Positions 9,448-17,978 of a DNA stretch of 64,000 nt are shown here, one piece after another. The translations under genes and the position numbers were made by a program. The stretch comes from Chelativorans sp. Marseille-P2723 (GTDB lineage: Bacteria > Pseudomonadota > Alphaproteobacteria > Rhizobiales > Rhizobiaceae): NCBI RefSeq assembly GCF_902809845.1, contig NZ_CADDWI010000013.1, forward strand, positions 960,113 to 1,024,112, given 5' to 3'. Position 1 is the stretch's first letter, and each line of letters begins with the position of its first letter. The notes below the pieces were generated by a model. That model had not been told where the DNA came from and ran no database searches. It saw only the letters and a list, made by a program, of their open reading frames with translations.

Positions 9448-9554
9448 GCATATCATCGTTATGTGAGGCAACCCGTCCACGGCAGCGATACACCGCACAG
9501 CAGGCCCCTCTGTGCTGAACCTGCAAGAGTCATGTGTTCCGATTTGGCGAGTTG

Positions 9555-10505
9555 ATGTACAACTATCTCGATTTTGAAAAGCCGGTTGCCGACCTTGAAG
9601 GCCAGATTCTCGAACTGAAGAAGCTGTCGGAAAGCGGCGAAGCCGTGGATGTCGCCGAGGAGATCGCCCGCCTGGAGAAACGCTCCAGGGATGCACTGCG
9701 CGAACTCTATAAGGCTCTAACGCCGTGGCAGAAGGCGCAGGTTGCCCGTCATCCCGACCGTCCCCATTGCCTGGACTATGTACGGGCGCTCTTCACCGAC
9801 TTCGCGCCGCTGGCCGGCGACCGTTCCTTTGGCGAGGATGAAGCGGTCGTCGCCGGTTTCGGCCGCTTCAAGGGCGAGCCGATAGCAATCATCGGGCAGG
9901 AAAAGGGGAACGATACCCAGTCTCGCCTTAAGCATAATTTCGGGATGGCTCGGCCGGAGGGCTACCGTAAGGCCGTTCGCGTGATGGACCTGGCGGACCG
10001 CTTCAACATTCCCGTCGTGAGCCTCATCGACACGGCCGGTGCTTACCCTGGCATCGGAGCGGAGGAGCGGGGTCAGGCCGAGGCAATTGCTCGGTCCACC
10101 TCGAAATGTCTCAGCCTCAAAGTGCCTAACATCGCAGTCGTCATAGGCGAAGGCGGTTCCGGAGGGGCGATTGCCATCGCCACGGCGAATCTCGTCTATA
10201 TGCTCGAACATGCAATATACTCCGTGATCTCTCCAGAAGGGGCGGCCTCCATCCTGTGGCGCGATGCAACGCGCGCAAAGGATGCTGCTACCAACATGAA
10301 GATCACCGCGCAGGACCTGCTCCTATTGAAAATCATTGACGGCATCATTGCTGAGCCGATCGGCGGCGCTCACCGTGCCCCGGAAGCGGTGATCCGCGCA
10401 GCGGGGGAAACCATCGAGAAAGGCTTTGCCGACCTTGCTGCTAACGTGTCGGATTATCGCACGCACAGAAGGGAGAAATTTCTCGCCATCGGCCGCAATC
10501 TGTGA
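9555..10505 (+). CDS. accA: Acetyl-CoA carboxylase carboxyltransferase alpha subunit
   Basis: A 316-residue cytosolic subunit that, with AccD, transfers the carboxyl group from biotin-BCCP to acetyl-CoA, the committed step of fatty acid synthesis. The start ATG 9555 gives MYNYLDFEKP, the typical rhizobial AccA N-terminus; a GTG at 9534 is in frame but less likely. Crotonase-fold motifs include the GQEKG...RNFGM-like GQEKGNDTQSR, DTAGAYPG and GEGGSGGAIA. No zinc finger is present, as expected for the alpha subunit. Confidence 0.96.
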   Translation: MYNYLDFEKPVADLEGQILELKKLSESGEAVDVAEEIARLEKRSRDALRELYKALTPWQKAQVARHPDRPHCLDYVRALFTDFAPLAGDRSFGEDEAVVAGFGRFKGEPIAIIGQEKGNDTQSRLKHNFGMARPEGYRKAVRVMDLADRFNIPVVSLIDTAGAYPGIGAEERGQAEAIARSTSKCLSLKVPNIAVVIGEGGSGGAIAIATANLVYMLEHAIYSVISPEGAASILWRDATRAKDAATNMKITAQDLLLLKIIDGIIAEPIGGAHRAPEAVIRAAGETIEKGFADLAANVSDYRTHRREKFLAIGRNL

Positions 10506-10749
10506 TGTTTCGCTGCTGCCTCGTCGTGAAAGATCAAGGTGGACAAGCGATGCGCAGGTCTACGGCAAATTCGTCCGTGTGTGTGGATGATGCTGCCCAT
10601 CCTTGCGTTTCTGCGTTGTTCGATGATAGTCCTTGCGAATTGGGTGGTTGTCGGTAACTCTTTCTAAAGCCTGTGGGGGTTTATCTGCCCGGACGTTTGT
10701 CCGCTTCCATGACGGAGGAGGGGCATGTGAACCGAGTAGAGACGATCGC

Positions 10750-11922
10750 ATGAAACGCCGTCTTGCATATGCCTCCGTGCTTTCCATATCCCTCGTTCTG
10801 GCGGGGTGCAATGGATCCCTTGAGGACATCGCGCCGAAGGCGGAGCGTCCGCTACCGGAAAGGGTCGTCCGGGTGATGGCGGCCAAGAATATGAAGAAGG
10901 ATGCGCCGATCATGATGCGCATCTTCAAGGAAGAGGGCGAACTGGAGGTATGGAAGCAGACCCGCACCGGGCGCTATGAACTCGTAACCGGTTATGAGAT
11001 CTGCAAGTGGTCGGGTAAGCTTGGACCCAAGTTCGTGGAAGGAGACCGCCAGGCTCCTGAGGGTTTCTACACGGTAAGACCGGAACAGATGAACCCTTGG
11101 TCCAGCTATCACCTGGCGTTCAATATCGGCTTCCCCAATAGCTATGACCGTGCCAATGGCCGCACCGGCCAGCATCTCATGGTGCATGGTGCCTGCTCAT
11201 CTGCAGGGTGCTATTCGATGACCGACGAGCAGGTGGAAGAGATTTATGCCTTCGCCCGCGACGCGTTTAGAGGCGGTCAGAAATCCTTCCAGATCCAGGC
11301 CTTCCCTTTCCGGATGACGCCGGAGAACATGGCGCGCTATCGTAACGACCCGAACTATCCTTTCTGGGCGATGCTGAAGGAAGGTTACGATCATTTCGAG
11401 GTCACGCGAACGCCGCCCAAGGTGGATGTTTGCGAAAGACGGTATGTTTTCAACCGCATAGCCGATGAAGGCTACAGCTTTGAGCCTACGAAGGCGTGCC
11501 CTCCTTCCACGCAGCCTGCATCCATCGCAATGGCTTACCAAGCTTACAAGAAGAGGCAGGACCTCGCCTTTGCCAGGGCGGCCGAAACGAAGCGGAACAA
11601 GGTGACGAAGGCATCCATTCAAAGCATTGATGAGGCGCTGCTGGTGGCGGATTGGAGCCGCCGCCGCGCCCGGGGAGAAGAGGTGGGCACACAGCCTCCT
11701 TCGTTGACAGCGGCCGCGGCTGTGCAACCTGAAGCCGTGCTGATGTCGACGCCCGTTTCGGCATTTGCCGCCGACAGCCCTGCTCCCTCACCAATCGTGA
11801 CCGGAACGGTCACCGAATCGCAGACCGAAGTTGGTGCGCCGCCGGTCGAGGAAGCGTCCAGCACCGCTGGCAGGGCACCTGGTCCCATGGGCCGCCTCCG
11901 CTCGCTTCTGGGCGGTAGCTGA
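10750..11922 (+). CDS. YafK-like L,D-transpeptidase-fold lipoprotein
   Basis: A 390-residue protein. Residues 1-19 form a lipoprotein signal peptide with lipobox LAGC, so it is likely anchored in the cell envelope. The YkuD-type catalytic domain (about residues 45-210) closely follows the YafK/DpaA pattern: CKWSGKLGPK, EGDRQAPEGFY, FNIGFPNSYDRANGRTG and the active-site HGACSSAGCYSM with His and Cys. E. coli YafK/DpaA cuts peptidoglycan-protein links, so an envelope hydrolase or transpeptidase role is likely. The last 150 residues are low-complexity, rich in Ala, Pro and Thr, and of unknown role. Confidence 0.85.
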   Translation: MKRRLAYASVLSISLVLAGCNGSLEDIAPKAERPLPERVVRVMAAKNMKKDAPIMMRIFKEEGELEVWKQTRTGRYELVTGYEICKWSGKLGPKFVEGDRQAPEGFYTVRPEQMNPWSSYHLAFNIGFPNSYDRANGRTGQHLMVHGACSSAGCYSMTDEQVEEIYAFARDAFRGGQKSFQIQAFPFRMTPENMARYRNDPNYPFWAMLKEGYDHFEVTRTPPKVDVCERRYVFNRIADEGYSFEPTKACPPSTQPASIAMAYQAYKKRQDLAFARAAETKRNKVTKASIQSIDEALLVADWSRRRARGEEVGTQPPSLTAAAAVQPEAVLMSTPVSAFAADSPAPSPIVTGTVTESQTEVGAPPVEEASSTAGRAPGPMGRLRSLLGGS

Positions 11923-11932
11923 GATCTCCGCG

Positions 11933-12160
11933 TTGAGCGAAATCTATGATCTGAAGGGGCTCAAATGCCCTTTGCCGGTCTTGAAGGCGCGCAAGCGGTT
12001 GCAGGGTATGGCGCCCGGGGGGCGCCTGTGGCTGGAGACGACGGATCCGCTGGCCACAATCGACATCCCAGCCTTCTGCAATGAGGACGGGCACCGCCTG
12101 ATAGAAACGCAAACCGTTCCCGGCGGGCACCGCTTCCTCATCGAGCGCGGCGCAAGCTAG
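11933..12160 (+). CDS. TusA/SirA-like sulfur-carrier protein
   Basis: A 75-residue small cytosolic protein beginning at TTG 11933, 10 bases after the transpeptidase stop. It has the TusA-family pattern DLKGLKCPLPVLKARKRL with the CPxP cysteine at residue 12, and the LETTDPLATIDIPAFC middle part. TusA proteins carry persulfide sulfur for tRNA thiolation, molybdenum cofactor or other uses; the acceptor here is unknown. No closer ATG allows the conserved N-terminus to be kept, so the TTG start is preferred. Confidence 0.85.
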   Translation: MSEIYDLKGLKCPLPVLKARKRLQGMAPGGRLWLETTDPLATIDIPAFCNEDGHRLIETQTVPGGHRFLIERGAS

Positions 12161-12299
12161 ATGCCGAAAGCTGCCCTTCCGATCCCAATAAAGGACGTCC
12201 CGTTTTAAAGGCGCCAAAGAGGTAAAGAGGTTAAGGTACTCTGCTTGCCGGGAACGAAGACTGGATTCGGATATAACGCGAATGAGCTTCGCGTGGCGG

Positions 12300-13337
12300 T
12301 CAGAAACGGAAGCCGCCAATAGCCAGCGGATTATTCTCCAGCGCAGTGCGATCCGGCGTGTCTACGGCCGGTCGGCTCGTAAAGGCTGCAAAGATCTGGT
12401 GAATGTAATCCGTATCGAGGCCATGCCCGATGACGACCAGCCGCGTTTGCCGCGCCGCACCCTCCGGCCAGTGCGCAAGCCGTTCGGGCGCATGCAATAG
12501 CCTTTGCGCCCCATGCACGATGAGCGGCTGGTCCGGTTGTTCGGCAGTCGCCACAATGCCTTTGATGCGCAGGATTTCCTCACCCTGCTGGGTGGCAAGA
12601 AGATCGAGGAAACCCTCGATGGCCTCCTGCGGAATTGCCTGGTCGTGTGTCAGTGAGACGCTGCTGAATTCGGTGTGATGATGCGTACTGTGGTTGTGAT
12701 TGTCATCATGGGCGCAGCCCATCGCCAAAGTACCGCGAAAGGCGGTAAGGCCATCGTCCAAAAGCGTTGCGGCGGCGGCCTCCCGACCATCGAGAAGCTC
12801 AGCGCGCGGATTAAGGGTGCGAAGGCGCGCCGGCAGATCGCCGCTTCCGGCTGCCATCTCCATCTTGGTGCAAATGATGCGATCAGCCACAGCCACCTGG
12901 CTGCGCGCAACTTCGAAGGCGTCGAGGCTGGCTGCGCCGTTCACCATGTCCACTACCGTGATGATCCCTGCAAGCCTGCAGGAGCTGGCGAGAATTGGAT
13001 GACCCGCAAGCATTTGCAGGATCGGCACGGGATCGGCCAGGCCGCTCGTCTCGACAATTGCGCGCCGTGGCGGCCGTCCACGCTGGAGAAGCATGGTCAG
13101 CGTGTCGGCCAGTTCTCCGCGTACGGCGCAGCAGAGGCAGCCGCCGCCAAGTTCGACGACGCCATCATCCGCCTTTTCCACCAGAAGGTGGTCTATGGCG
13201 ACATCGCCGAACTCGTTGACGATCACGGCCGTATCGGAAAGTGCCGGGTTCCTGAGGATACGGTTGATCAGCGTCGTCTTGCCCGCACCGAGGAAGCCCG
13301 TGAGCAGGGTGACTGCGATGGGTTGCTCTATCTGCAT
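12300..13337 (-). CDS. CobW/COG0523-family GTPase metallochaperone
   Basis: A 345-residue G3E-family GTPase. Walker A GFLGAGKTT is at residues 14-22, and the metal-binding CxCC motif occurs as GGGCLCC near residue 70. A histidine-rich loop (HDDNHNHSTHHH) about residue 212 precedes the CobW C-terminal domain. Such features point to delivery of zinc (or another metal) to client proteins rather than cobalamin synthesis. It starts exactly one base after the stop codon of the upstream D-Ala-D-Ala carboxypeptidase, so the two are co-transcribed. No cobalamin genes are near. Confidence 0.88.
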   Translation of the reverse strand: MQIEQPIAVTLLTGFLGAGKTTLINRILRNPALSDTAVIVNEFGDVAIDHLLVEKADDGVVELGGGCLCCAVRGELADTLTMLLQRGRPPRRAIVETSGLADPVPILQMLAGHPILASSCRLAGIITVVDMVNGAASLDAFEVARSQVAVADRIICTKMEMAAGSGDLPARLRTLNPRAELLDGREAAAATLLDDGLTAFRGTLAMGCAHDDNHNHSTHHHTEFSSVSLTHDQAIPQEAIEGFLDLLATQQGEEILRIKGIVATAEQPDQPLIVHGAQRLLHAPERLAHWPEGAARQTRLVVIGHGLDTDYIHQIFAAFTSRPAVDTPDRTALENNPLAIGGFRF

Positions 13338-14438
13338 CTATCTGCCCGGTTGAGCGGCAGTGCCGCGATATTCAGGCCGCGGGGTAGGGATCGGCACCCT
13401 TGCCGCGCCGCTTGCCCGCGCCGCAACCGGCGCGGTCGTGACGAGGCCTACCGCTGCCAGCCTTGGCTCACGCGTCATTTCACGCACATGGGGCGAGTTG
13501 AGGATGAAGCGGCCATCATTGTCCCGCAACTTCGCCCGTGCGGCCACCGCCTCTGCTGAGCAGATTTCCGAGCGCATGTCGATCGCGGCCTGCGTTGCGG
13601 AAGGGCTGGGCCTTAGGCTCGCAAGTCGTGGGGTGGAAAAGCCAGATGATTTGAACCCTTGCGCGAGAAGTTCAGCGGCAAGCTCCGTACGCTCTACTTG
13701 GGATCGGGCGCCGAGCACGATCGCAGCCAGGGTGCGCCGCCCCCGCGTTGCGGTTGCGACAAGGTTGAAACCTGAAGCGCAGATATAGCCGGTTTTCATG
13801 CCATCGGCTCCATCGAAGCGGCCAACCAGGTGGTTCGTGTTTCTGAGGACGGACTTTCCGTGTCTCAGCCCTTCGATGGAAAAATAACCGGCATATTGAG
13901 GAAACTCCGCCCGGATCGCGCGAACCAGAAGCGCAAGGTCGCGAGCGGTGGTGTACTGGCTAGGACTGTGCAGGCCATGCGCGTTAACAAAATGGCTTCC
14001 GCTCATGCCCAGGCGGCGGGCTTCGGCATTCATGAGCGCTGCAAAAGCATCTTCCGAACCGCCAATGCTCTCCGCAATTGCGGTGGCCACGTCGTTCGCC
14101 GACCTGACCAGGATGATCTTGAGCGCATCATCGAGGGCCAATACGGAGCCCGCCGGATAGCCCATCTTGCTTGGGGGCTCCCTTGCCGCCTTTTGCGAGA
14201 TGACCACCGGTGAATTGAGCTGGAATGTACCGGTGTCCACCGCCCGGAAAGCCACATAGGCGGTCATCAACTTGGTCAGAGAGGCCGGATACCAGCGCTG
14301 ATGGACATCTTTGCCGGCAAGAACGCGCCCGTTGCTTACATCGAGAAGAACATATGGTCCGGCCTGCGCCGGAATCACTGCAAACAGCGCAAGCAGCGCT
14401 GTCAGCAGGATGGTGGGTCTGTTTCGCCAAGGCCGCAT
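13338..14438 (-). CDS. D-alanyl-D-alanine carboxypeptidase (S11 PBP)
   Basis: A 366-residue exported penicillin-binding protein that trims peptidoglycan pentapeptides. A signal peptide (about residues 1-26, ending PAQAG) follows the chosen ATG at 14438; the open frame extends further without similarity. The active-site triad motifs are SLTK, SAND and KTG, in order and properly spaced. A C-terminal tail of about 110 residues beyond the catalytic domain is rich in Ala, Arg and Pro and lacks the classic PBP5 domain. The stop abuts the start of the CobW gene with no gap. Confidence 0.92.
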   Translation of the reverse strand: MRPWRNRPTILLTALLALFAVIPAQAGPYVLLDVSNGRVLAGKDVHQRWYPASLTKLMTAYVAFRAVDTGTFQLNSPVVISQKAAREPPSKMGYPAGSVLALDDALKIILVRSANDVATAIAESIGGSEDAFAALMNAEARRLGMSGSHFVNAHGLHSPSQYTTARDLALLVRAIRAEFPQYAGYFSIEGLRHGKSVLRNTNHLVGRFDGADGMKTGYICASGFNLVATATRGRRTLAAIVLGARSQVERTELAAELLAQGFKSSGFSTPRLASLRPSPSATQAAIDMRSEICSAEAVAARAKLRDNDGRFILNSPHVREMTREPRLAAVGLVTTAPVAARASGAARVPIPTPRPEYRGTAAQPGR

Positions 14439-14622
14439 GGAATTTTCCACTTCCGAGTTGCTTGCCCCCTGCCGCGTTCCGTAAGATGACCGCGGGAGTC
14501 TCAACGAAAGAGTTACACATCACCGAATTTCCCTCCTTTAACCTATGACCCGCTTATGGCAAAGCCCCGCTGATAGGATGCTCGGGTTTGTCCCGCCTGT
14601 TGCAATTCGCAAGGAAACAAAA

Positions 14623-15786
14623 ATGCCGATCATCAACCGTGCAGCCGAGCTTCATATCGAGATAACCGGCTGGAGGCGGGAACTGCACCGCAGGCCTGAA
14701 ATTCTGTTTGCCGTGCACGAAACCGCCGCCTTCGTGGAGACGAGGCTCAGGGAATTTGGCTGCGACGAGGTTCACACCGGCATCGGCCAGACGGGAGTTG
14801 TCGGCATCATACGCGGCAGCCGGGGCGCGGGTCCCTGTATTGGGCTGCGCGCCGACATGGATGCGCTGCCGCTGACGGAGGAGACCGGCAAAACATACGC
14901 ATCCGTCATTCCCGGCCGGATGCATGCATGCGGCCATGACGGCCACACGGCGATGCTTCTGGGAGCTGCCAAATATCTTGCCGAGACGCGCAACTTCGCA
15001 GGCACGGTGGCCGTGATCTTTCAGCCGGCAGAGGAGGGCGGAGGCGGCGGCAGGGAGATGCTGAAAGACGGCCTGATGGAACGCTTCCGGATCGAGCAGA
15101 TCTTCGGCATGCACAACCTGCCGGGCCTCCCAATTGGGCATTTCGCTATCCGCCCGGGCCCGATCATGGCCGCGACAGCCGAATTCAACATCACCGTCCA
15201 AGGCAGGGGAGGACATGCGGCCATGCCTCACCGGACGGTGGATCCCGTGGTTATCGCCAGCCAGATCGTGATCGGGCTGCAGACGATCGCAGCCCGATCA
15301 GCCGATCCACTGGAATCGGTTGTTGTTTCAGTCACGAGGATTCACGGCGGCTACGCCCACAACATCATTCCAGATAAGGTTGAACTGTCCGGCACTGTGC
15401 GCACCTTGAAAAAGGAGATGGCCAGGCTGGTCGAGAAAAGGCTGAGCGCCATTGCGGAAGGGATTGCCGCAGCGCACGGGGCAAGAGCAGTCGTCAGCCA
15501 CGTTTCCAACTATCCCGTCACGGTCAATCATGCAGCTCAGACCGAATTTGCGGCAAATGTGGCACGGGAGGTTGCCGGCGACGCCAATGTTGACACTGCT
15601 GCCCCGGCCATGATGGGGGGCGAAGATTTCTCCTACATGCTAGAGACGCGGCCCGGGGCCTTCATCTTCCTGGGCAATGGCGACAGCGCCGGCCTGCACA
15701 GCCCGGCCTACGACTTCAACGACGAAGCCATACCTTATGGCGTCAGCTACTGGGCGCGCTTGGCAGAAACCGCGCTTGCGGGATGA
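14623..15786 (+). CDS. M20 family amidohydrolase (hippurate hydrolase-like)
   Basis: A 387-residue metallopeptidase-fold enzyme of the M20D group, which cleaves N-acyl or N-carbamoyl amino acids or similar amides. Metal-site motifs are present: LRADMDALPL, HACGHDGHTAML, QPAEEGGGGGREM and GMHNLPGLP, plus the C-terminal GGEDFSYML. ATG 14623 preceded by AAGGAAA gives the natural start; the frame is open 78 bp upstream. No signal peptide is seen, so it is cytosolic. The substrate cannot be told; it stands alone between a minus-strand operon and a tRNA gene. Confidence 0.87.
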   Translation: MPIINRAAELHIEITGWRRELHRRPEILFAVHETAAFVETRLREFGCDEVHTGIGQTGVVGIIRGSRGAGPCIGLRADMDALPLTEETGKTYASVIPGRMHACGHDGHTAMLLGAAKYLAETRNFAGTVAVIFQPAEEGGGGGREMLKDGLMERFRIEQIFGMHNLPGLPIGHFAIRPGPIMAATAEFNITVQGRGGHAAMPHRTVDPVVIASQIVIGLQTIAARSADPLESVVVSVTRIHGGYAHNIIPDKVELSGTVRTLKKEMARLVEKRLSAIAEGIAAAHGARAVVSHVSNYPVTVNHAAQTEFAANVAREVAGDANVDTAAPAMMGGEDFSYMLETRPGAFIFLGNGDSAGLHSPAYDFNDEAIPYGVSYWARLAETALAG

Positions 15787-15884
15787 TGACGGTAACAGCG
15801 TGGCTTGCAAATCTTAATGCAAGGCGGTCCGGTTTCGGCTTGGCGGAGCCGACGTTCCGCGCTAAAACCGCACCGCATACCCTA

Positions 15885-15961
15885 GGTCCCGTAGCTCAGC
15901 AGGATAGAGCATCAGATTCCTAATCTGAGGGTCGCAGGTTCGAATCCTGCCGGGATCACCA
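15885..15961 (+). tRNA. tRNA-Arg (anticodon CCT), CCA encoded
   Basis: A 77-base cloverleaf: acceptor GGTCCCG/CGGGATC (7 bp with one G-T pair), D-stem GCTC/GAGC, anticodon stem TCAGA/TCTGA with loop TTCCTAA (anticodon CCT, reading AGG), T-stem GCAGG/CCTGC with TTCGAAT loop, discriminator A and encoded CCA. tRNA-Arg(CCT) genes are frequent integration sites, and a degenerate copy of this gene's 3' part lies 149 bases downstream. Confidence 0.97.
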
Positions 15962-16073
15962 CTAAGCTATTGATATTTTTAAACGTCTGTCAGTGCGTCA
16001 CTTGCCTGATTGCGCCAATCAGACTGTTGTATGTACTAAAGTGTACCCGATGGGAGATGTTGCAGACACCCGA

Positions 16074-16104
16074 TCTAAGCTCGCAGGCTCGAACCCAGCA
16101 GGGA
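16074..16104 (+). repeat. Degenerate copy of the tRNA-Arg 3' half
   Basis: The stretch at 16081-16096 (TCGCAGGCTCGAACCC) matches the T-arm at 15932-15947 (TCGCAGGTTCGAATCC) at 14 of 16 bases in the same orientation, and the flanks ATCTAAGC before and AGCAGGGA after also resemble ATCTGAGGG and TGCCGGGA of the tRNA. It lacks an acceptor partner, so it is not a functional tRNA. It is most simply a decayed attachment-site or tandem-duplication scar. Confidence 0.55.
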
Positions 16105-16134
16105 AAGGGGTCATCCATTTTGGTTTCCGTCGGC

Positions 16135-16953
16135 CTATATCTGCGCGGCAGTCTGTTCGTCACGCCATTGCCGTACGCGGCGCCGCTTGTTTACGAGCGA
16201 GGCCACAATGACGCCGATCGTCACGATGCCGACCAGTATGGTGCTGATGGCGTTGATCTCCGGGGTAACGCCGAGACGTACCTGGCTATAGATCCGCATG
16301 GGCAGGGTCGTCGCGCCAGGGCCGGAGGTAAAGCTTGCGATCACCAGGTCGTCGAGCGACAAGGTAAAGGCGAGCATCCAGCCGGAGATGACAGCCGGGA
16401 AGATGACGGGCAGCGTGACCTGGAAAAAGGCTTTCACGGGGGTTGCGCCGAGATCCATCGCCGCCTCCTCCAGCGAGCGGTCGAAGGACAGAAGCCGCGA
16501 CTGAACCACCACGGCAACGAAGCACATGGAAAAGGTGATATGTGCGAGGGTAACTGTCATGAAGCCGCGCTCAAAGCCAATCGCCACGAACAGTAGCAGA
16601 AGCGAAAGCCCGGTGATCACCTCCGGCATGACGAGAGGCGCAAACACCATGCCTGAAAAGAGCAGCCTCCCGCGGAACCGCGTATAGCGCGTGAGCGCAA
16701 CGGCGGCCATGGTGCCAAGGACCGTCGCGACCGTGGCCGAGATGAAGGCGACCCGCGCCGTCACCCAGGCCGCGTCCATCAGCCCGCGATTGCTGAAAAG
16801 CGAGACATACCATCGTGTGGAGAACCCCGCCCACACGGTAACCAGCCGAGATTCGTTGAAGGAGTAGATAACGAGCAGGATGATGGGCAGATACAGGAAA
16901 GCGAAGCCCAGAATGAGGGCAACAATGTTGAATCGTCCCCATGTACCCGCCAT
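16135..16953 (-). CDS. potI: Polyamine ABC transporter permease PotI
   Basis: A 272-residue inner-membrane permease with six hydrophobic segments and the binding-protein-dependent transport signature EEAAMDLGATPVKAFFQVTLP, which contacts the ATPase. It is the last gene of potF-potG-potH-potI and starts 2 bases after the potH stop. With PotH it forms the channel for putrescine import. The ATG at 16953 (MAGTWGRF) matches the family start; the longer open frame upstream lies inside potH. The stop is only 30 bp from a degenerate tRNA fragment. Confidence 0.9.
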   Translation of the reverse strand: MAGTWGRFNIVALILGFAFLYLPIILLVIYSFNESRLVTVWAGFSTRWYVSLFSNRGLMDAAWVTARVAFISATVATVLGTMAAVALTRYTRFRGRLLFSGMVFAPLVMPEVITGLSLLLLFVAIGFERGFMTVTLAHITFSMCFVAVVVQSRLLSFDRSLEEAAMDLGATPVKAFFQVTLPVIFPAVISGWMLAFTLSLDDLVIASFTSGPGATTLPMRIYSQVRLGVTPEINAISTILVGIVTIGVIVASLVNKRRRVRQWRDEQTAAQI

Positions 16954-16955
16954 CG

Positions 16956-17867
16956 TCAGTTCTCCTCTTCTCTGGCGCGGGCTTGCGCTCGCTGGAAATA
17001 GGCAATCGGCACAACGAGGATCAGCAGAAGAATGATGGCGACCGCCGAGGAAACCGGCCAGTCGCGATTGGCGAAAAACTCGTCCCAAAGGGTCTTGCCG
17101 ATCATGAGCGTGCGCGAGCCGCCCAGAAGATCGGGGATGACGAACTCGCCCACGGCCGGGATGAAGACCAGCATGCAGCCGGCGACAATACCTGGAAGAG
17201 AAAGCGGCACCGTGATCTTCCAGAAGGCGCTGATCGGCGTGCAGCCAAGGTCCTCCGCCGCCTCCACCAGCGAATAGTCCATCTTTTCAAGCGTGGCATA
17301 GAGCGGCAGCACCATGAAGGGCAGGTATGAATAGACAATGCCGATATAGACAGCGGCCGTGGTGCCGTGGATGATCAAGGGCTGGTCGATCAGCCCGAGG
17401 AAGAACAGGAACTGGTTGAGCAGCCCTTCCGGTTTCAGGATGCCGATCCAGGCATAGACGCGGATCAGGAAGCTGGTCCAGAAGGGCAGGATCACCATCA
17501 TCAGGAGCACTGGCCGGAGCGAGTGTGGAGCACGCGCCATGCCGTAGGCCATCGGGTAGCCCACCAGAAGCGTAAGCAGGGTGGAAACCGCCGCTATCTT
17601 GAGACTGGACAGATAAGCGTTCACATAGAGCGGATCGTCCAACAGCCAGCCATAATTCTCGAAAGAAAGTTCGCGCAAGCCCCTGAGGAGGCCCTCGATG
17701 CCTTCATTGAAGCGGAAGACTGGCAGGTAAGGGGGAATGGCTATCGCCGATTGCGAAAGTGAAATCTTGAAAACAATGAAGAAGGGGACGAGGAAAAAGA
17801 CCAGCAGCCAAAGATAGGGCACCGCGATGACGAGCCGGCTGGCGATGAATGCGAGAAACCGGCTCAT
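16956..17867 (-). CDS. potH: Polyamine ABC transporter permease PotH
   Basis: A 303-residue inner-membrane permease with about six membrane segments, paired with PotI. The EAA-type loop is VEAAEDLGCTPISAFWKITVP. The periplasmic region between the first two helices carries the extended segment common in PotB/PotH proteins. It follows potG by 111 bp and overlaps nothing. The putative substrate is putrescine, from the PotF identity and nearby puuAB genes (inference). Confidence 0.9.
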   Translation of the reverse strand: MSRFLAFIASRLVIAVPYLWLLVFFLVPFFIVFKISLSQSAIAIPPYLPVFRFNEGIEGLLRGLRELSFENYGWLLDDPLYVNAYLSSLKIAAVSTLLTLLVGYPMAYGMARAPHSLRPVLLMMVILPFWTSFLIRVYAWIGILKPEGLLNQFLFFLGLIDQPLIIHGTTAAVYIGIVYSYLPFMVLPLYATLEKMDYSLVEAAEDLGCTPISAFWKITVPLSLPGIVAGCMLVFIPAVGEFVIPDLLGGSRTLMIGKTLWDEFFANRDWPVSSAVAIILLLILVVPIAYFQRAQARAREEEN

Positions 17868-17978
17868 GCTGCTGCGGAACAGACGGAATGCTTCTGCCTG
17901 AAGGCGAAGCCTGTGACCAGAGTAGGCGGTAGGGGACGCTGCTTCTCCATCTTGGCCTTTCTCGTCCCGGAGGTCTGG

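Noticed and set aside
12675..13559. Long plus-strand frame of 294 codons
   Set aside because: It is antisense to the CobW and carboxypeptidase genes and has no recognisable domain; a shadow of high-GC code.
14554..15231. Minus-strand frame of 225 codons
   Set aside because: Antisense to the M20 amidohydrolase, without features.
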